This document shows positions 27,424 through 35,775 of a stretch of 64,000 nucleotides of DNA, one piece after another. Position numbers and translations under genes: made by a program. Source of the DNA: Hyphomicrobium_A sp044507625 (GTDB taxonomy: Bacteria > Pseudomonadota > Alphaproteobacteria > Rhizobiales > Hyphomicrobiaceae); the NCBI GenBank assembly GCA_044507625.1, contig JBIQJE010000002.1, positions 62,001 through 126,000 on the forward strand, given 5' to 3'. The notes below the pieces were generated by a model. It saw nothing but the letters and a program-made list of their open reading frames with translations, made no database searches and was not told where the DNA came from. Positions within the stretch are counted from its first letter, which is position 1. Each line of letters opens with the position of its first letter.

Positions 27424-28806
27424 ATGTCCGAATTCGATTTTGATCTCTTCGTTATCGGCGCTGGGTCGGGTGGCGTGCGCGCCGCGCGCATCGCCGCCGG
27501 CTATGGCGCCCGCGTGGCGATCGCGGAGGAGTACCGCGTCGGCGGCACCTGCGTGATCCGTGGCTGCGTGCCGAAGAAGCTCCTCGTCTATGCCAGCCGG
27601 TTCGCGCATGAGTTCGAAGACGCCGCCGGGTTCGGCTGGACCGTGGGCGAGACGTCGTTCGACTGGCCCTCCCTCGTTGCCGCCAAGAACCGCGAGCTGA
27701 TGCGCCTCGAAGCCGCTTATGGCTCGACGCTCGCAAACGCGGAGGTCGACCTGATCCCCGAGCGCGCAACCCTGGAAGGGCCGCACACCGTGCGCCTCGC
27801 AAAGTCCGGCCGTACGCTCACGGCGGGCAAAATCCTTGTCGCTACCGGATCGACGCCCTCGCTCGGCCCGCAGATCGAAGGGCTGGAGCACGTCATCACC
27901 TCCAACGAGGCGTTTGACCTGCCGCGCCTGCCAAAGAGCATCATTGTTGCCGGCGGCGGCTACATCGCAATCGAGTTCGCCGGCATCTTTGCAGGGCTCG
28001 GCGTCGATACCACCATCCTCTACCGCGGCGACAAGGTGCTGCGCGGCTTCGACGAGGATTTGCGCGACCGCCTGATCGCCGCCTATGAGACCCGCGGTAT
28101 CCGCTTTTCCTACGGCGCCATCTTCGAGCGTATCGAGAAGACGGCTGACGGTTTGGTGGGACATCTTTCGAACGGCAAGACGCTGAGCGCCGAGCAGATC
28201 ATGTTCGCCATCGGCCGCACGCCCAACACCGCGGGCCTGGGGCTTGATAAGATCGGCGTCGAGCTTGGCTGGAATGGCAATGTCGTCGTCAACGAATATT
28301 CCAAGTCTTCGGTCGACAGCATCTTCGCCGTCGGCGACGTGACCGACCGCGCCGCGCTCACGCCGGTGGCGATCCGCGAAGGGCACGCCTTCGCCGACAC
28401 CGAGTTCGGCGGCAAACCTCGCATCATCGAGCACACGCTCATCCCCACCGCGGTATTCTCAACGCCCGAAATCGCGAGCGTCGGCTTGCCCGAGCATCTC
28501 GCCACGCAGCGTTGCAGCACGCTCGATGTCTACAAGGCGTCCTTCCGGCCCATGAAGGCGACGCTCTCCGGCCGCGACGAGCGCATCTTCATGAAGCTGC
28601 TCGTCGACGGCGACAGCAACAAGGTCATCGGGTGCCACATGGTGGGCGAGGGTGCGGCGGAGATCATCCAGATGGCCGCGGTCGCGCTTCGCCTCGGCGT
28701 CACCAAGGCCGACTTCGACAACACCATGGCGCTGCACCCGACAGCCGCCGAGGAGTTCGTCACCATGCGCGAGAAATGGATCGCGCCCACGGAAGCGGCC
28801 GGCTGA
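27424..28806 (+). CDS. gor: Glutathione reductase
   Basis: A 460-residue FAD disulfide reductase using NADPH to reduce glutathione disulfide. FAD-binding segment DLFVIGAGSGGVRAARIAA opens the protein. The redox-active pair is in GGTCVIRGCVPKKLLVY (C-x4-C), and the NADPH-binding loop is VAGGGYIAIEFAGIF. The C-terminal catalytic His/Glu is in HPTAAEEFVTM. The HPTAAEEFVTMR tail and VIRGCVPKK distinguish glutathione reductase from dihydrolipoamide dehydrogenase. It follows rpiA-DUF2059 in the same direction and is followed by an SDR gene. Confidence 0.95.
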   Translation: MSEFDFDLFVIGAGSGGVRAARIAAGYGARVAIAEEYRVGGTCVIRGCVPKKLLVYASRFAHEFEDAAGFGWTVGETSFDWPSLVAAKNRELMRLEAAYGSTLANAEVDLIPERATLEGPHTVRLAKSGRTLTAGKILVATGSTPSLGPQIEGLEHVITSNEAFDLPRLPKSIIVAGGGYIAIEFAGIFAGLGVDTTILYRGDKVLRGFDEDLRDRLIAAYETRGIRFSYGAIFERIEKTADGLVGHLSNGKTLSAEQIMFAIGRTPNTAGLGLDKIGVELGWNGNVVVNEYSKSSVDSIFAVGDVTDRAALTPVAIREGHAFADTEFGGKPRIIEHTLIPTAVFSTPEIASVGLPEHLATQRCSTLDVYKASFRPMKATLSGRDERIFMKLLVDGDSNKVIGCHMVGEGAAEIIQMAAVALRLGVTKADFDNTMALHPTAAEEFVTMREKWIAPTEAAG

Positions 28807-28837
28807 TCCACTGCGCAACTGCCACCTGGAGTTTTCA

Positions 28838-29593
28838 ATGTCTCGCTTGAAGGACAAGATTGCGCTCATTACCGGCTCGGCCGCGGGCATCGGTCTCGCA
28901 ACCGCCGACCTGTTCGGCGCCGAAGGCGCGCACGTCTACATCACCGACGTCGACGGCGAGGGGGCGGAGAAGGCCGCGGCGGAGCTGCTCGCCAAAGGCC
29001 TCAAGGCATCCGCGATGGCCGTCGATGTCTCGCGCGGCCAGGATGTGACCGCGCTGATGCGTACCATCGAGCAGCAGCACGGCCGCCTCGATGTCGTCGT
29101 CAACAACGCAGGCATCAATGTGCGCACCGACTTCCGTAACATGACGGATGCCGACTGGGTGCGCCTGCGGGAAGTCAATCTCGACGGCATCATCCGCATC
29201 GCGCGCGACGCCTTCCCGCTGATGAAAGCGTCGGGGCGTGCTTCGCTCGTCAACCTAGCCTCGATCATGGGCCATCGCGGCATGCGCACGTTGGCGGCCT
29301 ATGGCGCCACGAAGGGCGCGATCTCGGCACTGACGCGTGGCCTCGCCGTCGAGTACGCGCCATTCGGCATCCGCGTGAACGCGCTGGCGCCCGGCTTCAT
29401 CGAGACGGCGTTGACCGAGCGCGTCCTGCGCATCGAGGCATTTTCGAAGGCGCTGCTGGAACAGACGCCGCTGCGCCGCTTCGGCACCGGCGAGGATGTA
29501 GCGCGCGCGGTGCTGTTCTTTGCCTCCGACGAAAGCGCTTTCATCACCGGCGCGGAGCTGGCCGTCGACGGGGGCATGCAGGCCGCACTTTGA
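28838..29593 (+). CDS. Short-chain dehydrogenase/reductase (classical SDR)
   Basis: A 251-residue classical SDR. The cofactor loop is TGSAAGIGLATADLF, followed by NNAG (VVNNAGINVRTDF), the catalytic Ser in LVNLASIMGH, and YGATKGAI with the Tyr-x3-Lys pair. The C-terminal INGAELAVDGG-like segment (FITGAELAVDGGMQAAL) is typical of FabG/glucose-dehydrogenase-like SDRs. The substrate is not predictable. The aspartate in ITDVDGEG at the end of beta-2 favours NAD(H). It lies 31 bp after gor with TGGAG before the start, so it may be the last gene of the rpiA-gor transcript. Confidence 0.88.
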   Translation: MSRLKDKIALITGSAAGIGLATADLFGAEGAHVYITDVDGEGAEKAAAELLAKGLKASAMAVDVSRGQDVTALMRTIEQQHGRLDVVVNNAGINVRTDFRNMTDADWVRLREVNLDGIIRIARDAFPLMKASGRASLVNLASIMGHRGMRTLAAYGATKGAISALTRGLAVEYAPFGIRVNALAPGFIETALTERVLRIEAFSKALLEQTPLRRFGTGEDVARAVLFFASDESAFITGAELAVDGGMQAAL

Positions 29594-29806
29594 GCCTTGC
29601 AACTTTGGGTGGCTCCGCCGCCCCGGGTTAACCCTGCCTCGCACCCGTCGACGTGCAGACGCTGACCGCCGGCCGATGCAGGCCTGCGATTTAGCCTATC
29701 AACCTGTGGATCTGCCTCAACAGAGGCGCATCGTTCGGCGATAAGCATCCGGGTCTGTATCCATAGGTCCGATGGGGACGGCTCTTCGCGTCGTGCGGCG
29801 AGCCGG

Positions 29807-31771
29807 ATGCGGGGAGCCATACGCTACCGTTCCGATATCGACGGGCTGCGCGCCATCGCTGTGCTGAGCGTGATCGCCTATCACGCGGTCCCAGCCGCTG
29901 TGCGCGGCGGCTTCGTGGGTGTCGACGTCTTCTTCGTCATCTCCGGTTTTCTCATCACGACGATCATCGTCGATGCGCGCTTCAGCGGTACGTTTTCGCT
30001 GATCGACTTCTACGCGCGCCGCATCCGCCGTCTGTTCCCCGCGCTCATCGTGGTACTGCTGGCGACGTTTGCCCTCGGGTGGTTCTATCTGCTGCCGAAC
30101 GAATTCAAAGCCCTCGGCAAGCACCTCACCGCGGGGGCGGTCTACGTCATCAACGTGGCGCTGAAGCGCGAGGCCGGCTACTTCGACGCCTCGGCCGACC
30201 ATAAGCCGCTGCTGCATCTTTGGTCGCTGTCGGTGGAGGAGCAGTTCTATCTCGTCTGGCCACTGTTGATCCTTTTGGCGCGCACGCGCCGCCAATTGCT
30301 GATCATGTTCGCTCTGTTGACGGTGAGTTCCTTCGCCTCGGGGTTGCACGCACTGGGCAAGAACCCGGCTTCGGCGTTCTTTCTCCCGCAGAATCGCGTG
30401 TGGCAGCTCTCGGCGGGTGGACTGCTGGCGCTCGTGCTCATGCACGCCGATGAGATCGAGCAACGCGTGCGCGCGCTGGCTGGCACGGCGATGCCCGCAC
30501 GCGAGACGCTGGCCAACATTGCTTCCTGCCTCGGTCTCGCGCTGATCCTCTCCGCCGTGACGCTCTTCGATGACAAGCTCCTGTATCCCGGCTGGTGGGG
30601 TGTGGTACCGACGCTCGGCGCCATGCTTGTAATCCTGGCGGGGCAGGGCGCTTATCTCAATCGCGCCCTGCTTTCCTCGCCGCCGATGGTCGGTATCGGC
30701 CTTATCAGCTACGCGCTTTACCTGTGGCACTGGCCGCTGCTGTCTTACAGGAACATCCTCCGATTGCAGGACGATTGGACCATCACGGCGCTCTGTCTCG
30801 CCGCAGCGCTCCTGCTCGCCTTTGCCACCTACCGCTTCATCGAGCGGCCCATCCGGCTGGCGCCGCGGGCAAGCCATGCGCCGGCGCTCCTGGCAATGTC
30901 GGTGGTCCTTGCGGGCGTGGGACTGGCGGCTCGCTACGAGTTCGTGGCGCCGCATAACGACGGGGCGCGCGTGCGCCAGTACGCGTTTGCGGCCGAAGAC
31001 TGGGGATTTCCGAGCGACCTCGCCGCCAGTTACCATGGAAACGAGTTGTTCCGGACACGCTTCGGGGCCGGCCTGGGCAGCACCGATAAGGTACTGTTCA
31101 TCGGCGACAGCAACATGGAGCAGTATTGGCCTCGCCTCGAACGCATCTGGAAATCGCAGTCGGAAAGGCCATCGGTCGAGTTCGCCACGCGTGGCGGATG
31201 CGCGCCCATCCCGGGCTTCACCGTCGCTGCCCGTCCCCATTGCATTGGATTTGCCGAAGCCTCCGTCGAGATCGCGAAGGATCCGAACGTCAAGACGGTC
31301 GTCATCGCGGCGGCATGGATCAGCTACTTCACGCCCGGGGCCGCCAGCGTGGAACGGCGCAATACCGCCTATGCCGCGCTCGAGGGAATGCTGCGCGGCT
31401 TCACCCGGAACGGCAAGACGGTGTGGCTAGTGCTGAACATTCCTTCCGGGATGATGCTCTCGCCCGTCTCCTTCGTGCGCCGTTCGCTCGATGGTGAGAT
31501 ATCCGTCGTCCCCCAGCAGATCGGGCGCGCACGGTTCGATGCGATCCTGGGACCGATCAATGCGCGGCTTCGCGAGATCGCACGCAATGCGGGAGCCAGC
31601 GTGGTCGACCCCATGCCGTCGCTGTGCGGTGACGCGACCTGCAACGGCGAGCTTGCCGATGGAACGATGGTCTACCGCGATGGCACCCATTTGCGCGCCG
31701 GCTTCGTGCGCGAGCATGGCGACTTCATCGACCGCGTGCTCGGTGTCGAGACGAGCAGCGTCGGCAAGTAA
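29807..31771 (+). CDS. Acyltransferase-3/SGNH fusion O-acetyltransferase (OatA/OafA type)
   Basis: A 654-residue membrane enzyme. The N-terminal half (about residues 1-370) is an Acyl_transf_3 domain with ten or so helices: it opens YRSDIDGLRAIAVLSV, then FVGVDVFFVISGFLI, RRIRRLFPAL and LWSLSVEEQFYLVWPL. The C-terminal half (about 400-654) is a periplasmic SGNH hydrolase-fold domain with the nucleophile in FIGDSNMEQYWPR and the catalytic Asp/His in YRDGTHLRAG. Such proteins transfer acetyl groups across the membrane onto peptidoglycan, LPS O-antigen or exopolysaccharide. It appears to be a single-gene unit; the acceptor polymer is unknown. Confidence 0.92.
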   Translation: MRGAIRYRSDIDGLRAIAVLSVIAYHAVPAAVRGGFVGVDVFFVISGFLITTIIVDARFSGTFSLIDFYARRIRRLFPALIVVLLATFALGWFYLLPNEFKALGKHLTAGAVYVINVALKREAGYFDASADHKPLLHLWSLSVEEQFYLVWPLLILLARTRRQLLIMFALLTVSSFASGLHALGKNPASAFFLPQNRVWQLSAGGLLALVLMHADEIEQRVRALAGTAMPARETLANIASCLGLALILSAVTLFDDKLLYPGWWGVVPTLGAMLVILAGQGAYLNRALLSSPPMVGIGLISYALYLWHWPLLSYRNILRLQDDWTITALCLAAALLLAFATYRFIERPIRLAPRASHAPALLAMSVVLAGVGLAARYEFVAPHNDGARVRQYAFAAEDWGFPSDLAASYHGNELFRTRFGAGLGSTDKVLFIGDSNMEQYWPRLERIWKSQSERPSVEFATRGGCAPIPGFTVAARPHCIGFAEASVEIAKDPNVKTVVIAAAWISYFTPGAASVERRNTAYAALEGMLRGFTRNGKTVWLVLNIPSGMMLSPVSFVRRSLDGEISVVPQQIGRARFDAILGPINARLREIARNAGASVVDPMPSLCGDATCNGELADGTMVYRDGTHLRAGFVREHGDFIDRVLGVETSSVGK

Positions 31772-31799
31772 CGAGTCCCATTCCCCGTCGGGCCGATCC

Positions 31800-32948
31800 T
31801 CACATGCAGCCGGCGACGGTCTCCGCGATGAGCCCGTCGACAACGCCGATCAGCGCCGCTTCCTTATCGGCGCCTGCCGAGACCAGCTCGCGGTAACGGG
31901 CCACTTGCCGGTCCGCGCTGGTGCCCCCGGTCGCGATGGTGAGCGCGTGCCTCACTTCCTTTTCACACCCGAGCGCCGCCGCATCCTCCGCGATGAGGCT
32001 GAGCAGCTCATCGACGAGCGTGGCGAACGGAACCAGCGTGCCTTTGCCGAAGTCGAACAGCGTCTCGCTGACACCATACCGCTGTGCGCGCCAGCGGTTC
32101 TCCTCGACGAGGAAGGCGGGGTATGAGCGCCACTTCTGGTTCGAGCGGCGCAAGCGGTAGAGCATGCGCAACGTGCAGGCGTAGAGCGCGGCGATGGAGA
32201 TGGCATCGTCGAGTCGCGTGCACACGTCGGTGACGCGCATCTCCAGCGTCGGGAAGCGTGCCGAGGGCCGCAGATCCCACCAGACTTTGCTCGCGTCCTC
32301 GATGACGCCGTTGCGCACCAGCACGTCCACGGTGCGCTGATACTCCGCAAAGCTTTCGAACCGCTGCGGCAGACCGGTCCGCGGCAGCTCGTGGAAGACG
32401 GCGAGGCGATAGCTCTTGAGGCCGGTGTCTTCCCCCTGCCAGAAGGGCGATGAGGTCGAGAGCATGAGCAGGTGCGGAAGGAAGTAGCGCACCTGGTTCA
32501 TCAGATCGACGCGCAGGTCCTCGTCCTCGATAGCGACGTGCACGTGCATGCCGCAGATGGCGAGCCGCCGGCCGATCCCGCCGAAGTCCTCCGCCAGCGA
32601 CTGGTACCGGGGCTTGGGCGTCGTCTCGAGGCTGGAGCGGTCCGCGAAGGGATGGGTCGACGCCGCGATCGGGGCCATGGCGTAGCGGCCGGCGATGTCG
32701 GCGATGGAGCGGCGCAGTCCCGCCAGCTCCCGCCGGGCTTCCGTGAAATCCCGGTGCGGCTCCGTGCCGATCTCGATCTGGGAGCGAAAGAACTCCGGCG
32801 CGACCTGCGGGCCGAGCGCGCTTTCGCACTCCCGCATGAGCGCTGCCGGGGCCGAGGCAAAGCCGCGGCTGACGAGGTCGACGAGGTGGTACTCCTCTTC
32901 GATCCCGAAGGTGAACGATGGCTCGCGGGTGCCCATTGGCTTGCTCAT
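31800..32948 (-). CDS. YbdK-like carboxylate--amine ligase (glutamate--cysteine ligase 2 family)
   Basis: A 382-residue ATP-grasp-like ligase of the GCS2 family. The signature FTFGIEEEYHLVD is at the N-terminus; GMHVHVAIEDED and SSPFWQGEDTGLKSYR follow, with LEMRVTDVCTR as the metal/ATP site. E. coli YbdK has weak glutamate--cysteine ligase activity, but the physiological substrates of this subgroup are uncertain. The ATG at 32948 is preceded by AGG at good spacing, and a TTG four codons upstream is ignored. It is convergent with the acyltransferase (28-bp gap) and divergent from DAHP synthase. Confidence 0.88.
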   Translation of the reverse strand: MSKPMGTREPSFTFGIEEEYHLVDLVSRGFASAPAALMRECESALGPQVAPEFFRSQIEIGTEPHRDFTEARRELAGLRRSIADIAGRYAMAPIAASTHPFADRSSLETTPKPRYQSLAEDFGGIGRRLAICGMHVHVAIEDEDLRVDLMNQVRYFLPHLLMLSTSSPFWQGEDTGLKSYRLAVFHELPRTGLPQRFESFAEYQRTVDVLVRNGVIEDASKVWWDLRPSARFPTLEMRVTDVCTRLDDAISIAALYACTLRMLYRLRRSNQKWRSYPAFLVEENRWRAQRYGVSETLFDFGKGTLVPFATLVDELLSLIAEDAAALGCEKEVRHALTIATGGTSADRQVARYRELVSAGADKEAALIGVVDGLIAETVAGCM

Positions 32949-33082
32949 CGACCTATGCAACGGTGGAATACCCGGACGCTAGTCATGCAGCCCGGGGTAG
33001 CTTATATGCTGCGACTACTGGCATAATGCCCGAAAAAGCGATGCGCTTGCGTTACCGCGCTGGCGCTGAAGGAGTGTTTGAA

Positions 33083-34483
33083 ATGGCGGCAGTGTGGTCC
33101 CCGGATAGCTGGAGGGGCAAGCCGATCGTTCAGGTGCCGGATTACCCGGACAAGGCAGCCTTGGCCGATGTCGAGGCCAAGATCGCCTCCTTCCCACCGC
33201 TGGTCTTTGCCGGGGAGGCGGACAAGCTGAAGCGGTCCCTGGCGGACGTCGCGGCCGGCAACGCTTTCCTGTTGCAGGGCGGCGACTGCGCCGAGAGCTT
33301 CGCCGAGCACGGCGCCAACCACATCCGCGAGCTGTTCCGCGTCTTCCTGCAGATGGCGGTGGTCCTGACGTATGCCGGCGGCGTGCCGGTGGTGAAGGTC
33401 GGCCGCATCGCCGGCCAGTTCGCCAAGCCGCGCTCCTCGCCCACCGAGACGCGCGACGGCATTGAGCTGCCGAGCTACCGCGGCGACATCATCAACGGCG
33501 GCGGCTTCACCGAAGCCGAGCGCATACCCGATCCCGGCCGCCAGCTCCAGGCGTACCGCCAGGCCGCGGCGACGCTGAACCTTCTGCGCGCGTTCTCCGA
33601 GGGCGGCTATGCCAGCCTCGACAACGTGCTGCGCTGGTTGCTCGACTTTGAGAATAAGAGCCCGTTCGCGCTGAAATACCGCGAGATGGGCGAGCAGATC
33701 CACACGGCGCTGCGCTTCATGGAATCGTGCGGCGTCTCGGCGGAGACCGTGCCCGCCCTGGGCCGGACCACCTTCTACACCAGCCACGAGGCGCTGTTGC
33801 TTGGCTACGAGCAGGCCCTGGTGCGCCGGGACGAGGCGGGCGGGAGCCAGGCGCCCTATGCAACGTCGGGGCACATGCTGTGGATCGGCGACCGCACGCG
33901 CCAGCCCGACCATGCCCACGTCGAATTCTGCCGTGGCATCCGCAACCCGATCGGCATCAAGGTCGGCCCGTCGCTCGACGCCGACGGTCTCCTGCGCCTC
34001 ATCGACATCCTGAACCCGACCGACGAGCCGGGCCGCCTGACGCTGATCTGCCGTTTCGGCTACGACAAGGTCGAAAAGCACCTGCCGGCGCTGGTGCGGG
34101 CGGTGAAGCGCGACGGCCGCGTGGTCGTATGGTCGTGCGATCCGATGCACGGCAACACCATCAGCGCCGCCGGCGGATTCAAGACGCGGCCCTTCGACCG
34201 CATCCTGAAAGAGGCCGAGAGCTTCTTCGACGTGCACCGCGCCGAGGGCACCCATGCCGGCGGCATCCACGTGGAGATGACCGGCTCGCCGGTGACCGAG
34301 TGCATCGGCGGCGCGGCGGCCAACATCTCCGAGGCGCAGCTCAGCGACCGCTACGATACGCTGTGCGATCCGCGCCTCAATGCCGATCAGGCGCTGGAAC
34401 TCGCTTTCCTGATCGCCGAGAGGCTGAAGCAGGAGCGCGAGGAAGCGCTGCGCGCACCCGCGCCGCTCACCGCGGTGGGCTGA
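33083..34483 (+). CDS. Type II 3-deoxy-7-phosphoheptulonate (DAHP) synthase
   Basis: A 466-residue plant/Mycobacterium-type DAHP synthase catalysing the first step of the shikimate pathway from PEP and erythrose 4-phosphate. Diagnostic segments are LLQGGDCAESFAEH, KVGRIAGQFAKPRS, the catalytic region RGIRNPIGIKVGPS, CRFGYDKVEKHLP and WSCDPMHGNTISA; the metal-binding Cys, His, Glu and Asp are spread over these. The ATG at 33083 follows GAAGGAG at 33068-33074. Upstream in-frame codons overlap the divergent ligase gene and lack conservation. Feedback regulation by aromatic amino acids is common in the type but cannot be read here. Confidence 0.95.
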   Translation: MAAVWSPDSWRGKPIVQVPDYPDKAALADVEAKIASFPPLVFAGEADKLKRSLADVAAGNAFLLQGGDCAESFAEHGANHIRELFRVFLQMAVVLTYAGGVPVVKVGRIAGQFAKPRSSPTETRDGIELPSYRGDIINGGGFTEAERIPDPGRQLQAYRQAAATLNLLRAFSEGGYASLDNVLRWLLDFENKSPFALKYREMGEQIHTALRFMESCGVSAETVPALGRTTFYTSHEALLLGYEQALVRRDEAGGSQAPYATSGHMLWIGDRTRQPDHAHVEFCRGIRNPIGIKVGPSLDADGLLRLIDILNPTDEPGRLTLICRFGYDKVEKHLPALVRAVKRDGRVVVWSCDPMHGNTISAAGGFKTRPFDRILKEAESFFDVHRAEGTHAGGIHVEMTGSPVTECIGGAAANISEAQLSDRYDTLCDPRLNADQALELAFLIAERLKQEREEALRAPAPLTAVG

Positions 34484-34513
34484 CACGCGCCATTAGCAGG
34501 CTCGATCGCGAGT

Positions 34514-35470
34514 TCAGGGTCGGGGCACCATCGCCTCGACCCCGAGCAGCAGCATGACCGCTGGCAGCGTCAGCAGCGAGGCGAGGGTCGAGATCAGGAT
34601 GACCGCCGAGGTGACGGCGGCGGGACGCCGGTAGAGCTCGGCGAGCATGAACGGTCCGGTTCCCGTCGGCAGCGCGGCGAGAAGGGCAGCCATCACTGCC
34701 AGCTTCGAGGGCACGGAGAGCGCCAGGGCAATGGCGTACGTCAGCGCGGGGTGAACGATCAGCTTCACCGCGCTCAACGCCACGGCGCTGCCCGTTTCGC
34801 GCTTGGAGACCGGATGCCGGCTCGCCAGAAACAGCCCGATGACGACGAGCGCCGCCGGGCTCGCCGCTCCACCCAGAAGCTTCAAAAAGGTCTCCGCCGC
34901 CTGCGGCACGGGAAGCCCCGTGGCGTTGTAAATGGTCCCGGCCACGGGCGCCACGAGCAGCGGGTTGCGGATCAGGGCGCCGCCGACCTTCAGCGCCAGC
35001 CGCAGAGGGTGAGGTTCGTCGTGGCTGCCGATCTCGATGAGGACGATAGCGGATGCGAACAGCACGCAGACGGTGAGGATCGAGGCGATCGTCACCGGAA
35101 CCAGCCCCTCCGCGCCGTAGAGCGTCATGAAGAGGGGAAAGCCCATATAGGCGGTGTTGGCATAGGAGCCGAGCAGGCCGTCGATCGCGCCGTCGGCGAG
35201 CGGGCGGCCGAGCACCAGGCTGATGCCGACGCTGGCGTAGAAGACGGCGCCGCACGCGAGCCCGAACGCGAGCACGAAGCCCGGCTGGTAGAGCTGCTGC
35301 CAGCTGGCGTTCGCCATCACGTCGAACAGCAGCGCGGGCAGGGCGAGATAGACGACGAACTTGTTGATCTCCGATACCGCCGCCGCGCCGATCGAGTCCC
35401 ACCGGCGGGCGAGGAACCCGCACAGGATGAGCGCGAAGATCGGGACGACGATGGTGATGAGCGAGAGCAC
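34514..35470 (-). CDS. AEC-family (auxin efflux carrier-like) transporter
   Basis: A 318-residue membrane protein with about ten helices in two five-helix halves, the BASS/AEC fold. It opens VLSLITIVVPIFALILCGFLA; NTAYMGFPLFMTLYG and a C-terminal LPTGTGPFMLAELY are typical of bacterial AEC transporters (malate/malonate or unknown). The GTG at 35470 is used as the start because it yields the usual family length and helix 1; no ATG is available before conserved sequence. It converges with DAHP synthase (30-bp gap). The substrate is unknown. Confidence 0.83.
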   Translation of the reverse strand: MLSLITIVVPIFALILCGFLARRWDSIGAAAVSEINKFVVYLALPALLFDVMANASWQQLYQPGFVLAFGLACGAVFYASVGISLVLGRPLADGAIDGLLGSYANTAYMGFPLFMTLYGAEGLVPVTIASILTVCVLFASAIVLIEIGSHDEPHPLRLALKVGGALIRNPLLVAPVAGTIYNATGLPVPQAAETFLKLLGGAASPAALVVIGLFLASRHPVSKRETGSAVALSAVKLIVHPALTYAIALALSVPSKLAVMAALLAALPTGTGPFMLAELYRRPAAVTSAVILISTLASLLTLPAVMLLLGVEAMVPRP

Positions 35471-35775
35471 GTCGGAAGACCACTCAGAGCTGGAAAAGAG
35501 ACCATGGGCCGGAGCGCCGATCAGAGTGCTGATGTGCCCGCCCGCCGCTGAAGCTGATGAATAGGGTGCGCAAGGATTGCGGTCCAGGCGTTTGCTGCCG
35601 GAGCGGCCGTGGCCCCGGCGCCCGCGCGGCGTTTCGCAGGCCGAGCCTGGATGCCGCGCCGTCCGCGCGCATGAACATCGCCCGCACGAGGCCAAGTCCC
35701 GCGACGGCCAGCATGACGGCCGGACCACGCCGCTGGACCGCGGCGGCCGAGCGCCCTAAATCAAGTCGCTAAATC
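35471..35775. other. Intergenic region between AEC carrier and nadE, nothing recognised
   Basis: This 305-bp gap lies between divergent genes and must hold both promoters. Open frames across it on both strands are arginine/proline-rich, lack ribosome-binding sites and look like GC-rich noise. I see no clear repeat, RNA gene or consensus promoter. Confidence 0.5.
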
